Assembly (NCBI GenBank): GCA_009704705.1
Contig: WLDR01000037.1
Location: forward strand, 1 to 11,748
Origin: Actinomycetota bacterium
GTDB lineage: Bacteria > Actinomycetota > Actinomycetes > Actinomycetales > Microbacteriaceae
Direction: 5' to 3'
Length of the DNA: 11,748 nt
Below, piece by piece: positions 1 to 6,192 of the stretch. Within the stretch, counting starts at the first letter, position 1; every line of letters begins with the position of its first letter. A model generated the notes under the pieces. That model saw only the letters and a program-made list of their open reading frames with translations. It ran no database searches and had not been told where the DNA came from. A program made the translations under genes and the position numbers.

Positions 1-1068
1 GACAACGGCAACGTCGACATCAACGACCTTCGGGCGAAGATCGCCGAAGCCGGCGACCGTCTCTCCGCACTGATGATCACCTACCCGTCGACGCACGGCG
101 TCTACGAGGTTGCCGTGGGTGACATCGCCTCTGCCGTTCACGAAGCCGGCGGACAGGTCTACGTCGACGGAGCGAACCTCAACGCCATGACCGGATTCGC
201 CCGCTTTGGCGACTTCGGTGGCGACGTCTCGCACCTCAACCTGCACAAGACCTTCTGCATCCCTCACGGTGGTGGCGGCCCGGGAGTTGGCCCGGTCGCA
301 GCAAAGAAGCACCTTGCGCCGTTCTTGCCCGGTCACTTCGCGATGCAGGATGCGAACCATGCGCTCGTCGAAGGCTCGACCGTCTCGAGCGTTCGCCACG
401 ACGGCGCGCAGGTGTCGTCGGCGCCGTACGGATCCCCGAGCATCCTGCCCATCTCGTGGGCCTACATTCGCATGATGGGTGACGACGGCATTCGCGAGGC
501 CACGGCATCGGCCGTGCTCGCCGCGAACTATGTTGCGTCGCGCCTGGAAGGTCACTTCCCCGTGCTCTACACGGGCGACAACGGTCTTGTTGCGCACGAG
601 TGCATCCTCGACATTCGCCCGCTCACCGCCGACACCGGCGTGACGGTGGATGATGTTGCCAAGCGTCTCGTTGACTACGGCTTCCACGCGCCCACGATGA
701 GCTTCCCCGTTGCGGGCACGCTCATGGTTGAGCCAACGGAGTCGGAAGACATCGTTGAACTCGAACGCTTCATCGAAGCCATGATTTCGATTCGTGCCGA
801 AGCCGACGCGGTCAAGGCGGGAACGTGGCCGGCGGATGACAACCCGCTCGCAAATGCACCCCACACGGCCGCATCGATTGCGGGCGAATGGAACCACCCG
901 TACTCGCGCGAGACAGCTGTGTATCCGTTCGCGCCACAGCTAGACGCCGTTACCCGGTCGCAGCGCGTGCGCTCAAAGTACTGGCCACCCGTGCGACGCA
1001 TCGACAACGCATTCGGCGACCGCAACCTCGTGTGCGCGTGTCCGCCACCGGAGGCGTTCGAGAACTAG
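1..1068 (+). CDS. gcvP: Glycine dehydrogenase (decarboxylating), P-protein, C-terminal part
   Basis: This is the 3' part (355 residues) of the PLP-dependent P-protein of the cytoplasmic glycine cleavage system. The enzyme decarboxylates glycine and passes the aminomethyl group to the lipoyl arm of H-protein (GcvH). The frame is open from the first base, so the start lies outside the window; the full protein is usually about 950-980 residues, so roughly the last third is present. The PLP-binding lysine is visible in the motif NLHKTF (fragment residue 83, codon at 247-249), followed by the glycine-rich IPHGGGGPG loop typical of GcvP. Upstream ITYPSTHGVYE and the C-terminal CACPPPEAF also match the family. 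The TAG stop lies 3 nt from the stop of the convergent lipoprotein gene, and I see no terminator between them. gcvT and gcvH are often neighbours but would be upstream and cannot be seen. Identity is near certain. Confidence 0.97.
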   Translation, partial: DNGNVDINDLRAKIAEAGDRLSALMITYPSTHGVYEVAVGDIASAVHEAGGQVYVDGANLNAMTGFARFGDFGGDVSHLNLHKTFCIPHGGGGPGVGPVAAKKHLAPFLPGHFAMQDANHALVEGSTVSSVRHDGAQVSSAPYGSPSILPISWAYIRMMGDDGIREATASAVLAANYVASRLEGHFPVLYTGDNGLVAHECILDIRPLTADTGVTVDDVAKRLVDYGFHAPTMSFPVAGTLMVEPTESEDIVELERFIEAMISIRAEADAVKAGTWPADDNPLANAPHTAASIAGEWNHPYSRETAVYPFAPQLDAVTRSQRVRSKYWPPVRRIDNAFGDRNLVCACPPPEAFEN

Positions 1069-1071
1069 TGG

Positions 1072-1617
1072 CTACTGCGTCGGAAAAACAGCCGTCGCAA
1101 ACAGTTTCTTGATGTCGTCGCTCAGACCGTACGCGGTGACGACGCTCTGCGGCTCCTCCGAGCCGAAGGCAACTCCAGCGACCGCGCTCTGCATCACAAG
1201 CCCGTCCTCGACGATTACTTCGATGACGAACCCGTCCCCGACGATTTGGAAGCGCCCTGCTACCTCGCTGAATTCGGCCGCGATCACGGCCGGCTCCTGC
1301 AGGATCGCAGCGAGCGCGCGAATCGAAATGGCGTCTTCGGACGTGAAGATAGGCAGGGAGTAATCGTTGAGGTTCGCCGTTGCCGAGCGCTGGCCCGCGG
1401 GTGCACTCGGGTCGTAAATCATCACGGTGCGATATTCGCCGGCAATCACCGTCTCGGTGCCGCCCTCGGTGTTGAACTTCACGACGGAAGCGTCGACGGC
1501 GGTCGTGAGACGTGCGAGTGCATCTGCTCCCGACGTCGTGCCGAGCGGAGCGCAGCCGGTGAGCACGAGAAGTGAGACAAAAACGGCCGCGACGGCAGAG
1601 GTAAGGCGGATTCGCAT
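1072..1617 (-). CDS. Small secreted lipoprotein of unknown function
   Basis: The 181-residue product starts with a classical lipoprotein signal: a basic n-region (MRIRL), a hydrophobic stretch, and the lipobox LTGC with the lipidated cysteine at residue 22. It should therefore be exported and anchored to the outer face of the membrane. The mature part is soluble-looking, acidic and rich in Ala/Val/Glu, with no further membrane segment and no further cysteine. I do not recognise a catalytic motif or a named family. The ATG start fits the signal peptide well and has no Shine-Dalgarno sequence; instead a TAGGCT box lies 6 nt upstream, suggesting a leaderless transcript. The gene lies 29 nt downstream of the CPBP protease gene on the same strand and may also receive read-through from it. 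It converges on gcvP. Confidence 0.85.
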   Translation of the reverse strand: MRIRLTSAVAAVFVSLLVLTGCAPLGTTSGADALARLTTAVDASVVKFNTEGGTETVIAGEYRTVMIYDPSAPAGQRSATANLNDYSLPIFTSEDAISIRALAAILQEPAVIAAEFSEVAGRFQIVGDGFVIEVIVEDGLVMQSAVAGVAFGSEEPQSVVTAYGLSDDIKKLFATAVFPTQ

Positions 1618-1623
1618 TCTTCG

Positions 1624-1629
1624 AGCCTA
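1624..1629 (-). promoter_or_regulatory. Candidate leaderless -10 box for the lipoprotein gene
   Basis: On the minus strand TAGGCT is followed by 6 nt (CGAAGA) and then the ATG of the lipoprotein gene. This TAnnnT box at -12/-7 would place the transcription start at about the A of the ATG. There is no purine-rich ribosome binding site between box and start codon, which supports leaderless initiation. No convincing -35 element is seen. The box lies in the 29-nt gap after the CPBP gene, so the lipoprotein gene could be transcribed on its own. Confidence 0.5.
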
Positions 1630-1646
1630 AGGCGAATGGCTCAGAA

Positions 1647-2435
1647 CTAGGTGCCGGGCAAGAAACCGGGGGCGAGCGCCGCCACAACGGCATAACCCGT
1701 GAATGACACGATGTCGAGAATCCAGTGTGCAATCACGAGCGACATCACTCGTCCCCAGCGCAGGTACGCCCAGCCGAACACCACACCCATCAACGCGTTG
1801 CCGATGAACGGGCCGAAGCCTTGGTACAGGTGGTAACTGCCGCGCACGAGCGCGCTCACCGCGATGATCAACCAGGGTCGAGCCCCAAGGTTGCGAAGTT
1901 TTGCAAACAAGAAGGCGACCACGATGATTTCTTCTTGCAGCGCAGCTTTCAGAGCGGCGAGCACGAGCACGGGCGTTGTCCACCAGTAGGTGTTGAGTGC
2001 GGTCGGCACGATGGTCACCGTGATACCCGCCGCGTGGCCGATTAGATACAGCCCGATGCCAGGAATCCCGATCGCCGCAGCGAGGGCAATGCCACCGCCG
2101 AGGTTGCGCCAGGGCTTGCGAAAGTCGAGCCCGATATCGCGGAACGGGTTTCGACCCGGCTGCCACAAAAAGTAGAGCGCGAGAGCAACCGGAAAAAGGG
2201 CAAACCCGATACCCAGCAACTGGTAGACGAGGTCAAAAATCGGGTCGAGGGCGAGCGGCTTGTTGATGGTCGCCGTCTGGTCTTTGAGCGCCTCGGCGGC
2301 GGCGAGCCGACGCAATATCGACACGACGGAGTAGACCGCGGATGCCCCGAGCGAGACTCCGAACACAATGGCGAGTTGAAACCACTCGCGCCGACGCTCT
2401 TGCGCGGGCGACCACGTGTCACGTGCTGTGCTCAC
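1647..2435 (-). CDS. CPBP-family intramembrane glutamic endopeptidase (Abi/CAAX protease-like)
   Basis: A polytopic membrane protein with about seven to eight hydrophobic segments and the conserved motifs of the CPBP (Abi, Rce1-related) family. Counting from the chosen start, motif 1 is the glutamate pair QEE at residues 168-169, motif 2 is the histidine of SYHLYQG at 202, and motif 3 is HWILD with H237 and D241. These residues form the proposed active site within the membrane. The arginine of the textbook EExxxR motif is a valine here (EEIIVV). Bacterial members serve in peptide maturation, bacteriocin self-immunity or unknown roles; the substrate cannot be told. I chose the GTG at 2435 because a GAGG sequence lies 9 nt upstream of it. 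The frame stays open to another GTG at 2450, which has no ribosome binding site and would add five residues. It is divergent from the binding-protein gene. Confidence 0.85.
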   Translation of the reverse strand: MSTARDTWSPAQERRREWFQLAIVFGVSLGASAVYSVVSILRRLAAAEALKDQTATINKPLALDPIFDLVYQLLGIGFALFPVALALYFLWQPGRNPFRDIGLDFRKPWRNLGGGIALAAAIGIPGIGLYLIGHAAGITVTIVPTALNTYWWTTPVLVLAALKAALQEEIIVVAFLFAKLRNLGARPWLIIAVSALVRGSYHLYQGFGPFIGNALMGVVFGWAYLRWGRVMSLVIAHWILDIVSFTGYAVVAALAPGFLPGT

Positions 2436-2444
2436 TGTTGAGAT

Positions 2445-2448
2445 CCTC
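2445..2448 (-). promoter_or_regulatory. Ribosome binding site deciding the CPBP protease start
   Basis: GAGG on the minus strand, 9 nt before the GTG at 2433-2435. It overlaps the upstream in-frame GTG at 2448-2450, which therefore is better read as part of the ribosome binding site than as the start codon. Confidence 0.5.
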
Positions 2449-2540
2449 ACTTAGGGGGAAATGCACTACGAAAACGGCGGAAATGGTGTCGAACGCGTAA
2501 CAATCCAATAATTTACGTGGGCGGGAGCCCGTCTTCCTCC

Positions 2541-2546
2541 TATGCT
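2541..2546 (+). promoter_or_regulatory. Candidate -10 element for the binding-protein gene
   Basis: TATGCT matches the actinobacterial TAnnnT -10 pattern and would start transcription near 2552-2554, giving a leader of about 60 nt that contains a stem-loop and a strong ribosome binding site. An A/T-rich patch (2498-2517) lies upstream, but no good -35 hexamer is found at 17-18 nt. The same ATG inside this box could be read as a translation start, but the reading from it lacks a signal peptide until residue 25. The region 2436-2613 is the divergent promoter region between the CPBP gene and the importer. Confidence 0.4.
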
Positions 2547-2557
2547 CGACCTTACTG

Positions 2558-2587
2558 CGCCGAAATCGCCACTTCGTGGCGACGGCG
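2558..2587 (+). promoter_or_regulatory. Stem-loop in the 5' leader of the binding-protein mRNA
   Basis: A perfect 7-bp stem TCGCCAC / GTGGCGA (2566-2572 with 2576-2582) closes on a TTC triloop. It is extended by a CGCC / GGCG outer stem (2558-2561 with 2584-2587), with 4 nt (GAAA) unpaired on the left side and 1 nt on the right. It ends 16 nt before the GGAGG ribosome binding site and does not cover it. No T-run follows, so it is not a terminator. If transcription starts near 2553 the hairpin would sit almost at the 5' end of the mRNA, a position that often stabilises transcripts. Confidence 0.5.
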
Positions 2588-2601
2588 AACAAGTATTAAC
2601 A

Positions 2602-2610
2602 AAAGGAGGA
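2602..2610 (+). promoter_or_regulatory. Strong ribosome binding site fixing the binding-protein start
   Basis: AAAGGAGGA is a near-perfect anti-Shine-Dalgarno match 3 nt before the GTG at 2614-2616. It is the best ribosome binding site in the window and rules out the upstream in-frame ATG at 2542. Confidence 0.85.
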
Positions 2611-2613
2611 AAC

Positions 2614-4218
2614 GTGAAGATTTCACGAATTGGAGTGGGCCTCGTCGCCCTCGCCGCTGCTACCTCGCTCGTTTTGAGCGGATGCGCCGGTGGAGCCTCG
2701 GGTGGCAACAGCGCAATCGTTTCGACGAATGGCTCGGAGCCGCAGAACCCGCTCATCCCGACCAACACAAACGAAACGGGTGGCGGAAAGATTGTTGACT
2801 CGATCTTCGCTGGCCTGGTCTACTACGACGCAGCAGGCGCCCCGGTCAACGAGGTTGCCGAGTCGATTACGACCGAGGACAACCAGACCTACACAATCAA
2901 GATCAAGAGTGGCTGGAAGTTCACCAACGGTGAGGATGTCACGGCTGACTCCTTCGTCAACGCATGGAAGTACGGCGCGCTCTTGAGCAACGCTCAGCTG
3001 AACAGCTACTTCTTTGACGTCATTGAAGGCTTCAGCTACGACGAAGACACCGAGCTCACTGGTCTGACCGTCGTCGACCCGACGACGTTCACCGTCAAGC
3101 TTTCGAGCCCGCAGTCGGACTTCCCGCTGCGACTCGGATACACGGCGTTCTTCCCGCTGCCTCAGGCCTTCTTCGACGACCCAGAGGCATTCGGTGAGAA
3201 CCCCATCGGAAACGGACCATACAAGCTCGCCGCTGAAGGCGCATGGCAGCACGACGTTGCCATCGACTTGGTAGCAAACGGGGATTACAACGGTGGACGC
3301 AAGCCGGCCAACGGTGGACTGAAGATTGTCTTCTATGCAACTGAAGATGCTGCCTACGCAGATCTTCTGAGCGACAACCTTGACATTCTCGATGGCATCC
3401 CCAGCTCGGCTCTTGCTTCGTACAAGACTGATCTCGGAGACCGCGCTGTGGATCAGGCTGCGGCGATCTTCCAGTCGTTCACGATTCCTGAGACGCTGGA
3501 ACACTTCTCGGGAGAAGAGGGCGACCTACGTCGTCAGGCAATCTCGATGGCCATCAACCGGACCGAAATCACCGACGTTATCTTCGAGGGAACCCGCGAG
3601 CCCGCTCGTGACTTCACCTCGCCGGTAATCGACGGCTGGTCGGCCGACCTGCCTGGTTCAGAAGTTCTCGACTTCAACGCCGATGAGGCGAAGAAGTTGT
3701 GGGCTGAGGCTGACGCTATCGCCCCGTGGACTGGATCATTCCAGATTGCCTACAACGCTGACGGTGGACACCAGCCGTGGGTTGATGCTGTAGCGAACAA
3801 CATCAAGAACACGCTCGGGATCGATGCTGCCGGTGCACCGTATGCAACCTTCGCGGAATTGCGCACGGCCGTGACCGACCGCACGATCACCACTGCGTTC
3901 CGCACTGGATGGCAGGCCGACTACCCGGCTCTGGCGAACTTCCTCGGACCGATTTACCAGACCGATGCAGGAAGTAACGATGGAGACTACTCGAACGCTG
4001 AGTTCGACGCACTCCTCCAGAAGGGTAACGAGGCAACCTCGCTCGCTGACGCCAACAAGGCGTACCAGGACGCTCAGGTCATCCTCTTCAAGGAACTCCC
4101 CGCAGTTCCTCTGTGGTACGGCGCTGTGAGCGGTGGTTACTCGACTCTCGTTCAGAACGTTCAGTTCGGATGGAACTCGGTACCGCTGTACTACCAGGTC
4201 ACCAAGGCAGCCAATTAA
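2614..4218 (+). CDS. Peptide ABC transporter substrate-binding lipoprotein (SBP_bac_5, OppA/DppA type)
   Basis: A 534-residue extracellular solute-binding protein that captures oligopeptides or similar ligands and delivers them to the permease pair encoded downstream. The signal peptide is clear: MKISR, a hydrophobic core, and lipobox LSGC with the lipidated Cys at residue 24. Typical family landmarks follow in order: NPLIPTNTNETGG near the mature N-terminus, the FTNGEDVTADSFVNAW segment, GNGPYKL in the middle, and the RRQAISMAINR region. The length is normal for cluster C binding proteins. The GTG start is chosen from the signal peptide and the GGAGG site; the frame is open upstream to an ATG at 2542, which would bury the signal peptide. 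Codon choice looks like that of a well-expressed gene (GAG, AAG and AAC favoured). It is followed by a strong terminator, so it is probably made in excess over the permeases. The ligand cannot be read from the sequence. Confidence 0.93.
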   Translation: MKISRIGVGLVALAAATSLVLSGCAGGASGGNSAIVSTNGSEPQNPLIPTNTNETGGGKIVDSIFAGLVYYDAAGAPVNEVAESITTEDNQTYTIKIKSGWKFTNGEDVTADSFVNAWKYGALLSNAQLNSYFFDVIEGFSYDEDTELTGLTVVDPTTFTVKLSSPQSDFPLRLGYTAFFPLPQAFFDDPEAFGENPIGNGPYKLAAEGAWQHDVAIDLVANGDYNGGRKPANGGLKIVFYATEDAAYADLLSDNLDILDGIPSSALASYKTDLGDRAVDQAAAIFQSFTIPETLEHFSGEEGDLRRQAISMAINRTEITDVIFEGTREPARDFTSPVIDGWSADLPGSEVLDFNADEAKKLWAEADAIAPWTGSFQIAYNADGGHQPWVDAVANNIKNTLGIDAAGAPYATFAELRTAVTDRTITTAFRTGWQADYPALANFLGPIYQTDAGSNDGDYSNAEFDALLQKGNEATSLADANKAYQDAQVILFKELPAVPLWYGAVSGGYSTLVQNVQFGWNSVPLYYQVTKAAN

Positions 4219-4235
4219 CATTGACTGACTGACCG

Positions 4236-4283
4236 GCGGGGGTGAGGTTGCGTTGAGCAACATCACCCCCGCTTCATTTCATT
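4236..4283 (+). terminator. Strong stem-loop terminator after the binding-protein gene
   Basis: GCGGGGGTGAGGTTGC (4236-4251) pairs with GCAACATCACCCCCGC (4257-4272), 15 of 16 positions with one internal G/A mismatch, across a 5-nt GTTGA loop. The 3' side runs into TTCATTTCATT, a T-rich but interrupted tail. It lies 18 nt after the stop codon, in the 104-nt gap before the first permease. It should stop or reduce read-through and stabilise the 3' end of the binding-protein mRNA. Confidence 0.85.
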
Positions 4284-4284
4284 C

Positions 4285-4315
4285 CTGACACAAACTTTCC
4301 CTCATCCTTTAGGCT
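4285..4315 (+). promoter_or_regulatory. Candidate leaderless promoter of the permease-ATPase genes
   Basis: CTGACA (4285-4290) and TAGGCT (4310-4315) are separated by 19 nt. The GTG start of the first permease begins 7 nt after the -10 box, so the predicted transcript would begin at or one base before the start codon. No Shine-Dalgarno sequence is present before this GTG. The promoter begins directly after the terminator tail of the binding-protein gene. Confidence 0.6.
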
Positions 4316-4322
4316 GACCCTC

Positions 4323-5252
4323 GTGCTTGGTTACACCATTCGCCGCGTGCTGCAAGCGGTACCTGTCTTCTTCGGCACGACCTTGCTCATTTACTTCATG
4401 GTGTTCGCGATGCCGGGAGACCCGATTGTCGCGCTGTTCGGTGATCGCGGTGTCAACGAAGCCGTTGCGGAGCAGCTGCGCGCTCGCTACCACCTCGACC
4501 AGCCCTTCTTCATTCAGTACTTCATCTACATCGGCGGCGTTTTCCAGGGCGATTTCGGAACGTCATTCTCGGGCCAGCCAGTATCAGAAATCCTGGCCAG
4601 CACATTCCCCGTGACGATTCGACTGGCCCTCCTTGCCCTTCTCATCGAGATGGTGATCGGAATCGGTGTTGGGCTCATTGCCGGGCTGCGCAAGGGCAAG
4701 ATTTTCGATGCCACCGCGCTCGTCGTCAGTTTGATCTTTATTTCGCTCCCCATCTTCGTTATTGCGTTCGTCGCACAGTTCACCATCGCGCTGAAACTCG
4801 GGTGGGCTCGAGCGACGGTGAGTGGCGGAGCGCCGTGGGAAGAGCTCATTCTGCCCGCAGTAGTTCTCGCCACGATCAGCGTCGCATACATCATTCGCCT
4901 CACGCGCGCGTCGGTTATCGAGACGAGTCAGACCGACTTTGTTCGCACGGCGTATTCGAAGGGGCTCTCACGACCTCGCGTGGTTAGAGTGCATATTCTG
5001 CGCAACTCACTGATTCCGGTCGTGACGTTCCTGGCCGTGGATTTCGGCGTTCTGCTGGTCGGCGCGACGGTGACCGAAGGAATCTTCAACGTTCCGGGCG
5101 TGGGCCGCACGCTCTATCAGGCGATCATCCGCGGTGAGGGACCGACGGTGGTGTCGTTTGTCACCGTCATGGTTCTGATCTACCTCGTCGTAAATCTCAT
5201 CGTTGACCTGCTGTACGCGGCACTTGACCCAAGGATTCGCTATGGCAAATAA
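4323..5252 (+). CDS. Peptide ABC transporter permease (DppB/OppB type)
   Basis: A 309-residue inner-membrane permease of the BPD_transp_1 family. It forms half of the translocation channel, together with the DppC-type permease encoded next. The N-terminus (LGYTIRRVLQAVPVFFGTTLLIYF) is the typical first helix of DppB, followed by the MPGDP motif at residues 30-34. About six helices are visible. The EAA coupling loop that docks on the ATPase is at about residues 205-221 (DFVRTAYSKGLSRPRVV), followed by HILRNSLIPV. The end RIRYGK is the usual C-terminus. The GTG start at 4323 agrees with the family N-terminus; it has no ribosome binding site and sits 7 nt after a TAGGCT box. The last 11 nt overlap the next gene. 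Substrate is inferred from the family only. Confidence 0.94.
   Translation: MLGYTIRRVLQAVPVFFGTTLLIYFMVFAMPGDPIVALFGDRGVNEAVAEQLRARYHLDQPFFIQYFIYIGGVFQGDFGTSFSGQPVSEILASTFPVTIRLALLALLIEMVIGIGVGLIAGLRKGKIFDATALVVSLIFISLPIFVIAFVAQFTIALKLGWARATVSGGAPWEELILPAVVLATISVAYIIRLTRASVIETSQTDFVRTAYSKGLSRPRVVRVHILRNSLIPVVTFLAVDFGVLLVGATVTEGIFNVPGVGRTLYQAIIRGEGPTVVSFVTVMVLIYLVVNLIVDLLYAALDPRIRYGK
5231..5235 (+). promoter_or_regulatory. Ribosome binding site deciding the second permease start
   Basis: AAGGA lies 6 nt before the ATG at 5242, inside the last codons of the preceding permease. This favours 5242 over the in-frame ATG at 5203, which has no such site and would add 13 unlikely residues. Confidence 0.6.
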
Positions 5253-6192
5253 GAGAAAGTCGGCCAATCATTACGTTGCGCCGTTTGACGAGAAGTCGGT
5301 CGACGTCATCGACGCCGTGCGTGTCGATGACAAGGTGAGCAATCTGTGGCTGGATGCGTGGCGCGACATGCGCAGGCGCCCCATGTTCTATATCTCCGGT
5401 GTGCTCATCCTGCTTGTGACGTTGGTCGCCCTTTTTCCCACGCTCTTCACCCAGGTTCCGCCTGATCTCGACTGCCAGCTGTCCAACAGCAATGGTCCGC
5501 CCGCGCCGGGGCACATCCTCGGCTACACCAAGCAGGGGTGTGACATCTTCAGCCGAATCGTTCACGGCACGTCAACGTCGCTCTCCGTTGGAGTGATTGT
5601 TGTTGTGATGACAACGATTCTCGGCATCTTCTTTGGTGCCATTGCCGGCTTCTATGGCAGGTGGGTAGACGCCGTGCTCTCACGCGTTGGCGATATCTTC
5701 TTCTCAATTCCCTACATCCTGGCCGCGGTCGTCGTCATGTCGGTCTTCTCGGCTTATCGCAACGTTTTCATCATTTCTTTGGCAATCGGCATTTTTGCGT
5801 GGCCGTCGACCGCGCGCGTGCTTCGAGCAGAGATACTGCGCGTCAAGAACTCAGACTTCGTCATGGCCGCGACGGCGATTGGCGTGAGTCGGTTTCGAAT
5901 TCTGATGCGCCACGTCATGCCAAATTCGCTGGCGCCTGTCATTGTGGTCACGACCATGTCTTTGGCAGCGGCGATTGTGGCCGAGGCGACGCTGTCATTC
6001 CTAGGTGTCGGCCTTCCCACCACGTTCATGTCGTGGGGTAATGACATCAGTCAGGCTCAGAGTGACTTGCGCACGGCACCTCAAGCACTGATCTACCCGT
6101 CCATCGCGCTGTCGATAACTGTGCTCGCATTCATCATGATGGGCGAAGTCATCCGAGATGCCCTCGATCCGAAAGAGAGGGCGACCCGATGA
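5242..6192 (+). CDS. Peptide ABC transporter permease (DppC/OppC type)
   Basis: A 316-residue permease, the second half of the membrane channel. It has a cytoplasmic N-terminal tail of about 47 residues, a first helix at about 48-70, an extracytoplasmic loop, and then the five-helix BPD_transp_1 core. The EAA coupling loop is at about 204-221 (NSDFVMAATAIGVSRFRI), followed by RHVMPNSLAPV. ATLSFLGVGL (about 249-258) and the C-terminus RDALDPKERATR are hallmarks of DppC. The loop after helix 1 holds two cysteines, C78 and C100 (in DLDCQL and KQGCDIF), which could form a disulfide outside the membrane. The start is chosen from the AAGGA site; it overlaps the upstream gene by 11 nt and its TGA overlaps the ATG of the ATPase gene, so the three genes are translationally coupled. 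Confidence 0.94.
   Translation: MANKRKSANHYVAPFDEKSVDVIDAVRVDDKVSNLWLDAWRDMRRRPMFYISGVLILLVTLVALFPTLFTQVPPDLDCQLSNSNGPPAPGHILGYTKQGCDIFSRIVHGTSTSLSVGVIVVVMTTILGIFFGAIAGFYGRWVDAVLSRVGDIFFSIPYILAAVVVMSVFSAYRNVFIISLAIGIFAWPSTARVLRAEILRVKNSDFVMAATAIGVSRFRILMRHVMPNSLAPVIVVTTMSLAAAIVAEATLSFLGVGLPTTFMSWGNDISQAQSDLRTAPQALIYPSIALSITVLAFIMMGEVIRDALDPKERATR

Noticed and set aside
2542..2613. Upstream in-frame ATG at 2542 as the start of the binding-protein gene
   Set aside because: It would place 24 extra residues before a perfect lipoprotein signal peptide. The GTG at 2614 has an AAAGGAGGA site just before it, and the ATG lies inside the probable -10 box.
5203..5241. In-frame ATG at 5203 as the start of the DppC-type permease
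   Set aside because: No ribosome binding site, deep overlap with the previous gene, and extra residues that do not fit the family. The ATG at 5242 has AAGGA 6 nt upstream.
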